The notes beneath the pieces were generated by a model. That model was not told the DNA's origin and made no database searches. It was given only the letters and a program-made list of their open reading frames with translations. The translations under genes and the position numbers were made by a program. A stretch of DNA of 64,000 nt, taken from contig SVEI01000002.1 in assembly GCA_015057445.1 (NCBI GenBank), positions 40,905 to 104,904 on the forward strand, given 5' to 3'. This DNA comes from Lachnospiraceae bacterium. Its GTDB lineage: Bacteria; Bacillota; Clostridia; Lachnospirales; Lachnospiraceae. Every line of letters starts with the position of its first letter. The first letter of the stretch is position 1. Shown piece after piece: positions 47,905 through 56,413 of the stretch.

Positions 47905-49626
47905 ATGCGAATAAGTGGTGGAAGAAAAAAAATTCGTGTAGGTGATTTGCTTGTAGAAGCCGGGGCGATTACAGATGAGGAGCTTCAGGAGGCACTTGCC
48001 TACCAAAAAGAAAATGGTGGAAGAATAGGTAACGTAATATTAGAGCTTGGTTTCATTAGCCAGGATTTGCTCGTGACGGTGCTTACTACCCAGATGGGTA
48101 TAGACTATGTAGAGCTTAAAGCGTGTAGACTAGAAGAGAGCGTGCTTAAACTTGTTCCGGAAAATCTTGTTAACAAATATAAGATAATGCCGGTAGAGAT
48201 TGATCCTAATAATCCTAATGTGCTCAAAGTAGCCATGATAGATCCTATGGATCTTAATGCTATAGACGATATTAGTATATCTACTAATTTACAGGTTGAA
48301 CCATTGCTTGCTATGGAAGATGATATGAATGAAGCCATAGGAAAGTATTATGGTAATTCACAGGCTATGGAAGCCGCTGAACAGTATCGTAGAGAGATGG
48401 AGCAGGATGGTCTTACAACTGCAGAAGAAGATGCTATTAACGAGGATATTGAGAATTCGCCTGTAGTACTTCTTGTAAAGCAGATTATTGAGGGTGGTGT
48501 AAGACAGAGAGCTTCTGATATACATATTGAGCCTTTGGAGTCTAGTGTAAGAGTTAGATATCGTATAGATGGTGCTCTTAAACAGGTAATGACATATGAT
48601 TATAGTCTCTTATCAGCGATTAGTGCCCGTATCAAAATTATTGGCGGTATGGATATTGCTGAGAAGAGAAAACCACAGGATGGTCGTATAACCATCATGG
48701 TAGATAGAAGAGAGTTTGATGTCAGAGTTTCTATGCTCCCTACGGTGTATGGAGAGAAGACAGTTATGAGACTTACTTCCAAGGACGGTCTTACAAAACC
48801 TAAGAGCGCACTTGGATTTGACCCAGAGACACTTAAGGTGTTTGATGGAATTTTGAGTAATCCACATGGAATTATCCTTGTTACAGGACCTACTGGTTCA
48901 GGAAAGTCAACAACACTATATACATCTCTTAGTGAGTTGAATACTGAAGATGTTAATATCATAACAGTTGAAGATCCTGTCGAGGCTAATATTGATGGTA
49001 TCAATCAGGTTCAGGTTAATGTTAAAGCGGAGATGACATTTGCAGCGGCTCTTCGTTCTATTCTACGTCAGGACCCTGATATTATCATGATAGGAGAGAT
49101 CCGAGATGGTGAGACTGCCCAGATAGCTGTTCAGGCCGCTATTACAGGACACCTTGTTGTTTCTACACTCCATACAAACTCTGCTGCATCTACAGTAACA
49201 CGTATTATTGATATGGGTATTGAACCATACGTTGCGGGAGATGCGTTGGTAGGAGTTATTGCACAAAGACTTGTAAGAAGACTTTGTACATCATGTAAGC
49301 AACCAAGACTTGCAGAACCGGAAGAGAAAAAGATTCTTGGAATTGAAGATGAGGAAGATGACGTAATTGTATACGAGCCAGCAGGATGTACACTCTGTGG
49401 AGACACAGGATATGCAGGACGAATTGGTGTATATGAGATGATGCCAGTATCTAAGGAACTTCAGGCGGTTATTGCCAAGGGAGCTACAGCAGACCTTATT
49501 GAGAAACAAGCTTTATCAGAGGGAATGCTTACACTTAAGATGGGCGCTGCTAAACACGTATTAAATGGTATAACATCTATGATGGAGATGAAGAAGATTG
49601 TTTATACCACTGGTGACGAATATTAA
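47905..49626 (+). CDS. pilB: Type IV pilus assembly ATPase PilB/GspE
   Basis: MshEN-type N-domain, GPTGSGKSTTLYTSL, DPDIIMIGEIRDGETAQIAVQAAITGHLVVSTLHTN, CTSCKQP...CTLCGDTGYAGRIGVYE. Confidence 0.96.
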   Translation: MRISGGRKKIRVGDLLVEAGAITDEELQEALAYQKENGGRIGNVILELGFISQDLLVTVLTTQMGIDYVELKACRLEESVLKLVPENLVNKYKIMPVEIDPNNPNVLKVAMIDPMDLNAIDDISISTNLQVEPLLAMEDDMNEAIGKYYGNSQAMEAAEQYRREMEQDGLTTAEEDAINEDIENSPVVLLVKQIIEGGVRQRASDIHIEPLESSVRVRYRIDGALKQVMTYDYSLLSAISARIKIIGGMDIAEKRKPQDGRITIMVDRREFDVRVSMLPTVYGEKTVMRLTSKDGLTKPKSALGFDPETLKVFDGILSNPHGIILVTGPTGSGKSTTLYTSLSELNTEDVNIITVEDPVEANIDGINQVQVNVKAEMTFAAALRSILRQDPDIIMIGEIRDGETAQIAVQAAITGHLVVSTLHTNSAASTVTRIIDMGIEPYVAGDALVGVIAQRLVRRLCTSCKQPRLAEPEEKKILGIEDEEDDVIVYEPAGCTLCGDTGYAGRIGVYEMMPVSKELQAVIAKGATADLIEKQALSEGMLTLKMGAAKHVLNGITSMMEMKKIVYTTGDEY

Positions 49627-49650
49627 AATGAGAAGGAGATATAAAGTATT

Positions 49651-50703
49651 ATGTTAGATATGAAGGAATTGCTTGCATTTGCTGTTGAGCAGAATGCATC
49701 CGATATTCACATAGCTTGTGGTATACCACCTAAGCTTCGAATTCATGGTAAATTGACCGAAGTTGAGGTACCACCACTTGGACCACAGGATGTGGCAGAG
49801 GCTATTGGCTCTACAATGCATGAGAGACATAAAGCTATACTTAAGGAAAGAGGAGAGGTTGACTTCTCATATGCTTCGGCGGAGACTGGACGATTCCGTG
49901 TAAATGTATTCATGGATAGAGGTAATATGGCTGCTGCATACAGAAAGGTTGATACTCAGATTCCAAGACCTGATATGTTAGGTATACCTGATTCGGTAGT
50001 ACAGCTTTATAAGAAAAAGAGAGGTTTGGTACTTGTTACAGGACCTACAGGTTCAGGTAAGTCAACAACACTTGCTTCAATTATTAATAAAGCTAATGAG
50101 AATTTGACTGACCATATTATTACACTAGAAGATCCTATCGAGTACGTACATAAACATAAGAAGTCAGTTGTTAACCAGCGAGAGATAGGTATGGATACTC
50201 TTACATATGCAAATGCTCTTAGAGCAGCTCTTCGAGAGGATCCAGATATTATCCTTGTAGGAGAGATGAGAGACCTTGAGACAATCTCTACTGCCATAAC
50301 TGCAGCCGAGACTGGACACTTGGTATTCTCCACACTTCATACAATTGGTGCTGCGTCTACTATCGACCGTATCGTCGATGTATTCCCACCACATCAGCAG
50401 CAACAGACACGTATTCAGCTTTCTATGGTACTTGAAGGAGTTATTTCACAGTCACTTATACCAACAGCTGATGGAAATGGACGAGTTGCAGCGTTTGAGG
50501 TTATGCTTGCTACACCAGCTATACGAAGTCTTATAAGAGATGCCAAGACTCATCAGATTCAGTCTCATATACAGACAAGTAGAGCGCAGGGAATGGTAAC
50601 TATGGATGATTTCATCCTTGAGTTATATAGAAATGGTAGTATTACAAGAGATAATGCACTTATTTACGCGCAGGATCAGGCTGCTATGAAAAAACAGATG
50701 TAA
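49651..50703 (+). CDS. pilT: Type IV pilus twitching ATPase PilT
   Basis: GPTGSGKSTTLASI, EDPDIILVGEMRDLETISTAITAAETGHLVFSTLHTIGA, RIVDVFPPHQQQQTRIQLS. Confidence 0.96.
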   Translation: MLDMKELLAFAVEQNASDIHIACGIPPKLRIHGKLTEVEVPPLGPQDVAEAIGSTMHERHKAILKERGEVDFSYASAETGRFRVNVFMDRGNMAAAYRKVDTQIPRPDMLGIPDSVVQLYKKKRGLVLVTGPTGSGKSTTLASIINKANENLTDHIITLEDPIEYVHKHKKSVVNQREIGMDTLTYANALRAALREDPDIILVGEMRDLETISTAITAAETGHLVFSTLHTIGAASTIDRIVDVFPPHQQQQTRIQLSMVLEGVISQSLIPTADGNGRVAAFEVMLATPAIRSLIRDAKTHQIQSHIQTSRAQGMVTMDDFILELYRNGSITRDNALIYAQDQAAMKKQM

Positions 50704-50752
50704 ATATTGTTTGTACAAAATTCACAAAATTTTAAAAAATTATCTAATAATA

Positions 50753-50781
50753 TTGCAAAAAATTCTGTTATGGTGTAATAT
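50753..50781 (+). promoter_or_regulatory. Sigma-A-like promoter upstream of pilC
   Basis: TTGCAA-17 nt-TAATAT in the 140-nt pilT-pilC gap. Confidence 0.6.
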
Positions 50782-50846
50782 CGCATTAGATACAATGTTA
50801 ATATTTTGTTCATTTTTAAAAAAAATTTGGGTCGGAGGAGTATTAA

Positions 50847-52049
50847 ATGGCACAATACAATTACAGGGTTATGGACAAAGGCGGCAAAACCAAAAAGGGT
50901 GTCGTTGAGGCCGTAAACGAAGACAAAGCAAAAGAGAAGCTAAAAGCCGAGGGCTATATTGTTCAGGAGCTTAAAGAGCAGGGGGCCGGCAAGAAGGTTG
51001 GCGGCAAGAAAGTTAAGGATAAGGATTTGGCTGTGTTCTGTAAGCAGTTCGTAGCAGTTCTTAATGCAGGTGTTACCGTTATAGCAGCACTTGAGATGAT
51101 GTCAGAACAGATGGATAACAAAACATTGCAAAGAGGTTTAAGAGAAGCACAGTCATTTGTTCAAAAAGGTGGATCACTTGCAGATGCATTTAGAATCAAT
51201 CCTAAGATATTCCCAACTATCCTGGTAAACATGGTTCAGGCTGGTGAGATGTCAGGTAATCTCGAAGTTGCATTTGAGAGACTTACTACTCATTTTGAGA
51301 ACGCTAATAAGTTAAAATCTAAGGTTAAGGGAGCAATGACATATCCTTGTGTTATCCTTATCGTAGTTATAGCGGTTGTTGTTGTTTTGCTTGTTGGTGT
51401 TATTCCGCAGTTCGAAGAGATGTTTAATGACTTGGGTTCTGAGTTACCTACAGCTACACAGCTCTTGGTTAACTTCAGTAACTTCTTACAAGAAAAATGG
51501 TTTATAGTTATAGCAGTTGTAGCGGCGATTGTATTTGGTTTAATTGCTTTTGGCAAGACAGATGCAGGTTCACTTCTTTATTCAAAGATTGCTATTAAAG
51601 CACCTATCTTTGGACAGCTTACTATTAAGTCAGCAGCTGCTACATTCTCTAGAACACTTAGTACACTTCTTGCTTCAGGTATTCCGCTTATCGATGCCAT
51701 CGAGCAGGTTGCTAAGATGAATAATAATAGAATTATCAGAGAAGGCTTGCTTGATGCTAAGGTACAGGTTGCAAAGGGTGTACCACTTTCAAAGCCTATT
51801 AGAGATATGGAACTCTTCCCTACTATGTTACCACAGATGATTAAAATCGGTGAAGAGACTGGTAATATAGAGGAGATGGTTGATAAGGTTGCAGATTATT
51901 ACGAGATGGAAGTTAATGATGCAACAGATGCACTTACAGCTATGATGGAGCCACTTATCATAGTTATCATGGGTGTTGTAGTTGGTGGTATTGTCCTTGC
52001 TATCTATTCACCTATGCTTAGTATGTACGATGCAGTTGATAGTTACTAA
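50847..52049 (+). CDS. pilC: Type IV pilus inner-membrane platform protein PilC/GspF
   Basis: FCKQFVAVLNAGVTVIAALEMM, GEMSGNLEVAFERL, GEETGNIEEMVDKVADYYE. Confidence 0.96.
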   Translation: MAQYNYRVMDKGGKTKKGVVEAVNEDKAKEKLKAEGYIVQELKEQGAGKKVGGKKVKDKDLAVFCKQFVAVLNAGVTVIAALEMMSEQMDNKTLQRGLREAQSFVQKGGSLADAFRINPKIFPTILVNMVQAGEMSGNLEVAFERLTTHFENANKLKSKVKGAMTYPCVILIVVIAVVVVLLVGVIPQFEEMFNDLGSELPTATQLLVNFSNFLQEKWFIVIAVVAAIVFGLIAFGKTDAGSLLYSKIAIKAPIFGQLTIKSAAATFSRTLSTLLASGIPLIDAIEQVAKMNNNRIIREGLLDAKVQVAKGVPLSKPIRDMELFPTMLPQMIKIGEETGNIEEMVDKVADYYEMEVNDATDALTAMMEPLIIVIMGVVVGGIVLAIYSPMLSMYDAVDSY

Positions 52050-52083
52050 AATAAGAAAAACGTACATATATTTATTACATACG

Positions 52084-52118
52084 GATAACAGCTGTTGGGC
52101 GAGGACGGCAGCTTTATC
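52084..52118 (+). other. Hairpin in the pilin mRNA leader
   Basis: GATAA(c)AGCTG ... CAGCTTTATC, 10 bp with one bulge, 14-nt loop TTGGGCGAGGACGG. Confidence 0.55.
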
Positions 52119-52166
52119 ATATATAATTTAAAGAAACTATTTAAAAAAGAAAAGGAGAGAAAATTT

Positions 52167-52772
52167 ATGAAGAAAATGAACAACAAAGGTTTCTCACTCG
52201 TAGAGCTTATTATCGTTATCGCTATTATGGCGATCCTTGCAGGTGCTATCGCACCAGCACTTATCAGATACATTGATAAGTCAAGAAAGTCAAATGATGT
52301 ATCATCATGTAAGACTATTAAGACAGCTGTTGAGACAGCACTTGGTAACGAGACAGTATATGAGTACCTCACTACAGGTTCAGGTGACTACTGCTATGTA
52401 TATGTAACTCCAGGCGAGGCTACTGGTTCAGCAACTGGCGCTCAGACTTGTATCACAATCGAGGGTGCTGCTACTGAGGACATCAACGGTAAGACAGCTG
52501 CTGAGATCGAAGTAATCGCTAAGGATGAAATCGGTACTAACATCGGTGAGAAGACTCCAAAGCTTAAGTACAGAAAGAATGCTAAGGATACAGATTCAGC
52601 TAACGTTCCAACTGAGTTCGTAGCAGTTGTTTCAAAGAAGGGTACTGTATACGTATTCGTTTCTGTTGCAGGTGCTGGTACAATGACAGTTTCAGAAGAT
52701 GAGACAGTTGGTGTTACAGCTGGTGACAACGGATTCCAGATTTGTCCAAACGTTTGTGACGAGTATCAGTAA
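52167..52772 (+). CDS. pilA: Major type IV pilin (prepilin, class III/TFP signal)
   Basis: MKKMNNKG|FSLVELIIVIAIMAILAGAIAPALIRYIDKSRKSND prepilin cleavage motif. Confidence 0.93.
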   Translation: MKKMNNKGFSLVELIIVIAIMAILAGAIAPALIRYIDKSRKSNDVSSCKTIKTAVETALGNETVYEYLTTGSGDYCYVYVTPGEATGSATGAQTCITIEGAATEDINGKTAAEIEVIAKDEIGTNIGEKTPKLKYRKNAKDTDSANVPTEFVAVVSKKGTVYVFVSVAGAGTMTVSEDETVGVTAGDNGFQICPNVCDEYQ

Positions 52773-52790
52773 GATTCAAATCTAATATAG

Positions 52791-52829
52791 AGCCACAATT
52801 CCACCTACTTCGCAAGGTGGAATTTGGCT
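52791..52829 (+). terminator. Stable hairpin after pilin gene (attenuator / 3' stability element)
   Basis: AGCCA(c)AATTCCACCT ... AGGTGGAATTTGGCT, 15 bp with one bulge; no strong T tract follows. Confidence 0.65.
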
Positions 52830-52867
52830 GTATAAAAATACAATGAACATGGAAGGGTTAATGGATT

Positions 52868-53626
52868 ATGCTAGATGTAGTGTTTAGTGTTTTTTTTGGT
52901 TTATATGGAATTATAATAGGAAGTTTTGTTAATGTACTTATATTAAGGATTCCTATAAAAGAAAGCGTTGCCTTGACTAGGTCTCATTGTATGACATGTG
53001 GGCACGTATTAAGTTGGTACGAACTAGTTCCACTGTTTAGTTATTTATTTTTAGGTGGAAAGTGCAGGCATTGTAAGACACATATTTCCGCTCAGTATCC
53101 TATAGTGGAAGCGCTGAATGGAATATTGTACGTAATATTGTACCTCGCATGCGGTATTAGTATAGAGTGTATTCTATATTGCCTGTGTGCTTCTGCCTTA
53201 CTTGCGCTAAGCGTAATAGATTGGCGCACCCACGAAATCCCAATAGGGTTTAACATTTTTATATTACTTTTAGGACTGATTAGACTTGTTACTGATATAG
53301 GTAACTGGAGTCAGTATGTAATCGGTTTGTTTGCGGTCAGCGGTTTTTTATTCTTACTGTTCCTTATAACAAAAGGCAGAGGCATAGGAGGCGGCGACAT
53401 TAAACTTATGGCAGCAACCGGCTTACTATTGGGCTGGCAGCTTAATATTATAGCATTTTTGCTAGGATGTGTAATTGGTTCTATTATACATCTGTCAATA
53501 ATGGCTATAAAAAAGGCCGGCAGAGAGTTGGCGTTTGGTCCGTACTTATCAGCGGGCGTTTTTGTAGCAATGATATGGGGTGAGCAGCTCGTGAGCTGGT
53601 ACCTGAGTATGTGGGCTACCTATTAG
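52868..53626 (+). CDS. pilD: Prepilin peptidase PilD
   Basis: CMTCGHVLSWYELVPLFSYLFLGGKCRHC zinc motif; catalytic Asp regions SVIDWRTHEIP and GGGDIKLMA. Confidence 0.96.
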   Translation: MLDVVFSVFFGLYGIIIGSFVNVLILRIPIKESVALTRSHCMTCGHVLSWYELVPLFSYLFLGGKCRHCKTHISAQYPIVEALNGILYVILYLACGISIECILYCLCASALLALSVIDWRTHEIPIGFNIFILLLGLIRLVTDIGNWSQYVIGLFAVSGFLFLLFLITKGRGIGGGDIKLMAATGLLLGWQLNIIAFLLGCVIGSIIHLSIMAIKKAGRELAFGPYLSAGVFVAMIWGEQLVSWYLSMWATY

Positions 53627-53675
53627 TCCTTTAAAAAATTATTAAATCACTGATTAGCGAGGGAGGCTATAAAGA

Positions 53676-55283
53676 ATGGCAAAGAGCAATAAGGTGTTAT
53701 CTATTGATATCACAAATGAAAGTATCACAATTATCGAATTAACAGCTTCTGCTAAGAAGCAGACTAACATTCACAATGTTATTATTTTTGAAACTCCTGA
53801 AGATTCATTTGAAGATGGAACTATCAAGGAGCCAGAGAAGATTGCAGCAGCAATCAGAGAGAATCTTGCAGCAAGAGGAATTAGCAATAAGAATGCAGTA
53901 TTTGTTCTTTCTTCAGCAAAGATTGTTAACAGAGAGGTAGTTATACCTTTTGTAAAGGAGAATAAAATCAGAGGAATCATCAATTCAAACTCATCAGAGT
54001 ATTTCCCTGTAAATATAGAGGATTACGTGGTTTCTCATACTGTACTTGAGACAGTTGTAGATGAGGAGAATAACAAGCAGATTAGAGTATTAGCTGTAGC
54101 AGCTCCTTCACATATGGTTAAATCATACTATGATTTAGCAGAGATGGCAGGTCTTAATGTAATAGCGCTTGATTATATCGGTAACTCAATGCTTCAGCTT
54201 ATTAAGACACAGACTAATGCTAATGCAACAACTATGGTAATCCAGTTAGGAAGTGAGTCAACAGTACTTAATATTGTACAGGGCGACAACCTTCTTCTTC
54301 AGAGAACAGTTCCTTATGGTACTAACTCTGTAGTTAATGTAGTAATGGATGAGAAGGGTGTAGATGCAACTACAGCTATGACATTACTTCAGAATGATAG
54401 ACTTATCACAGTAGACTTCGATGATAATGAAGCTACTGGCGCATTTAGATATCTTATTAATAATATAGGAAGAGTTATGGACTTCTATGCTTCTAAGAAT
54501 CCAGATAAGCCAATTGAGGATGTATTCCTTACTGGTGATGGAGCTCTCATCAGAGGTATTGATGGTCTCTTCAAGATTCAGTTAAATGTAAGTACTAGAA
54601 TTATGGATAGCTTATACAACATTAAGTTTGATCCAAGTATTGACCTTAAGGTTTACAATCCAGTTTATCTTGTTACACCAATTGGTGCAGCATTCGACCC
54701 AATGGGATTTGATTTACCTGACGCATCAGGCAAAATTAAATCTTCAGGTGGAAGTGGAAGTATAGCTCCATTCGTAGCTGTTTTAGTGTTAGCAGCAATT
54801 GGTGCAGCTGCTATGGCTTACATATCAATTAATGCTAAGCAGGAGGCTATAGACGAAAAGGAAAGATTAGAAGCAGATATAGCAAGACTTAAGGATATAG
54901 AGGAAGTTGTTATTGCGTTAGAAGAGTCAAACAACTTAGTACTTGATGTTGACACAATGGTAGCAAGTACATATCAGCTTAATGAGAACGCAAGAGAGTT
55001 TATCACTGAGCTTGAGAACAAGATCCCAACAAGTATCGTAATTCAGGGATTTAATACAAGCAATGATGGAATTAGTATCCCAGCAGTATCAACTAGCTAT
55101 GATGCGATTGCAGATTTCATTATGCAGCTTAAGACAATTGACTGCATAAGTGATGCATATGTAGCAAGTATCAATGAAACAGAGGATAAGGAGAGTGGAG
55201 AACTCACTTATACTTTCACTGTAACAGCAACTTATGTTATGCCAGTAGTTGATACAACAGAGACTGAAGAGACAGCTGAGTAA
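53676..55283 (+). CDS. pilM: PilM-PilN fusion: actin-like PilM followed by TM and PilN-like periplasm-type domain
   Basis: Residues 1-about 350 PilM-like (IDITNESITIIEL, VIQLGSESTVLNIVQGD, VFLTGDGALIRGI); then TM FVAVLVLAAIGAAAMAYISI and PilN-like NKIPTSIVIQGFNTSNDG...TVTATYV. Confidence 0.85.
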   Translation: MAKSNKVLSIDITNESITIIELTASAKKQTNIHNVIIFETPEDSFEDGTIKEPEKIAAAIRENLAARGISNKNAVFVLSSAKIVNREVVIPFVKENKIRGIINSNSSEYFPVNIEDYVVSHTVLETVVDEENNKQIRVLAVAAPSHMVKSYYDLAEMAGLNVIALDYIGNSMLQLIKTQTNANATTMVIQLGSESTVLNIVQGDNLLLQRTVPYGTNSVVNVVMDEKGVDATTAMTLLQNDRLITVDFDDNEATGAFRYLINNIGRVMDFYASKNPDKPIEDVFLTGDGALIRGIDGLFKIQLNVSTRIMDSLYNIKFDPSIDLKVYNPVYLVTPIGAAFDPMGFDLPDASGKIKSSGGSGSIAPFVAVLVLAAIGAAAMAYISINAKQEAIDEKERLEADIARLKDIEEVVIALEESNNLVLDVDTMVASTYQLNENAREFITELENKIPTSIVIQGFNTSNDGISIPAVSTSYDAIADFIMQLKTIDCISDAYVASINETEDKESGELTYTFTVTATYVMPVVDTTETEETAE

Positions 55284-55302
55284 TTAGAGGGGGTATTAAG
55301 AT

Positions 55303-56397
55303 ATGAGTAAGAGTAATATTAAAATATTATTAGTATTAGCGACTATCGCTGTACTTGGTTTAACATATATGTATGTGTTCAAACCTAATATGGACGAGAA
55401 GAAGTCATTGGATTCAGAAATAGAGACACTTGAGAAAAAGTATGCAGATCTTAAGGCGCAGGATGCAAAGAGAGATGAGTATCTTGCACAGATTGAAGAG
55501 AACAAAGCATATTTCAATGAGCAGATAAGCAATTATCCAGCAACTCTTGATCAGGAAATTTCAGTTATGTTCATCAAGGGTGTAGAGAAGGATAAGGGAA
55601 ACCTTCAATTTGATGTTAATTCAGTTGGACTTGGACAGCCAAGCTTATTCTACACATTATCTGGTTCTACAAGTGAAGAAGAAGGTGCATCAGGATATGA
55701 GTGCTACTCAGCTAAGCTTCCTATCGTATACGAAGGTTCATACGAAGGTCTTAAGGATTTTGTAGATTATATCATGGCTTACAAGTATAGAATGAATATT
55801 TCTTCATTCAACATTTCATATAACTCTGCTGATGATATTTACTCAGGTTCTGTTGAACTTAATGCATACTGTGTAGCAGGAGCAGACAGAGTAGCAGATA
55901 CAGTATCAGTTAATGTTGATAATGGTGTTTACAACCCATTCTTAGGTGGAGAGGGTGCAGTAACTCCTACTTCATCATCACATGATTCAGATGATGGCGC
56001 ATCAATCTCAGCTGATCATGATATCTTAATTGCACTTAACAATGCTAACAATGACTCGACTGATGGAATTATTCTTTCAGCAGGTGGTAGTGATACATAT
56101 GTAACAAGCTCAGAAAACAGCGTTGTTGACGTAACAATTACAGTAGCTGAGCAGGATGGTAAGAATATGGTAACTTATGCTATCGGAGATAGTTCATATA
56201 GCATGGAGCTTGCAGACGATGAACTTACAGTATATGTAGAGTCAAATGATAGAGTTGATTCAAATGATACAAACGGAGTAAAGGTTAATGTAGAGAACTC
56301 AACTGACGTTCCAGTATATGTAAAGGTTAGTGGAGATGATACAACTTCTCCAAGATTTGAAATTGGAAGCAAGACAGGTGTTGTAAAGGTATACTAA
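55303..56397 (+). CDS. pilO: PilO-like protein with C-terminal extension
   Basis: N-terminal TM then coiled coil LDSEIETLEKKYADLKAQDAKRDEYLAQI, NISSFNISYNSADDIYSGSVELNAYCV PilO-like; follows PilMN. Confidence 0.72.
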   Translation: MSKSNIKILLVLATIAVLGLTYMYVFKPNMDEKKSLDSEIETLEKKYADLKAQDAKRDEYLAQIEENKAYFNEQISNYPATLDQEISVMFIKGVEKDKGNLQFDVNSVGLGQPSLFYTLSGSTSEEEGASGYECYSAKLPIVYEGSYEGLKDFVDYIMAYKYRMNISSFNISYNSADDIYSGSVELNAYCVAGADRVADTVSVNVDNGVYNPFLGGEGAVTPTSSSHDSDDGASISADHDILIALNNANNDSTDGIILSAGGSDTYVTSSENSVVDVTITVAEQDGKNMVTYAIGDSSYSMELADDELTVYVESNDRVDSNDTNGVKVNVENSTDVPVYVKVSGDDTTSPRFEIGSKTGVVKVY

Positions 56398-56413
56398 GAG
56401 AGGATGAGGATTT

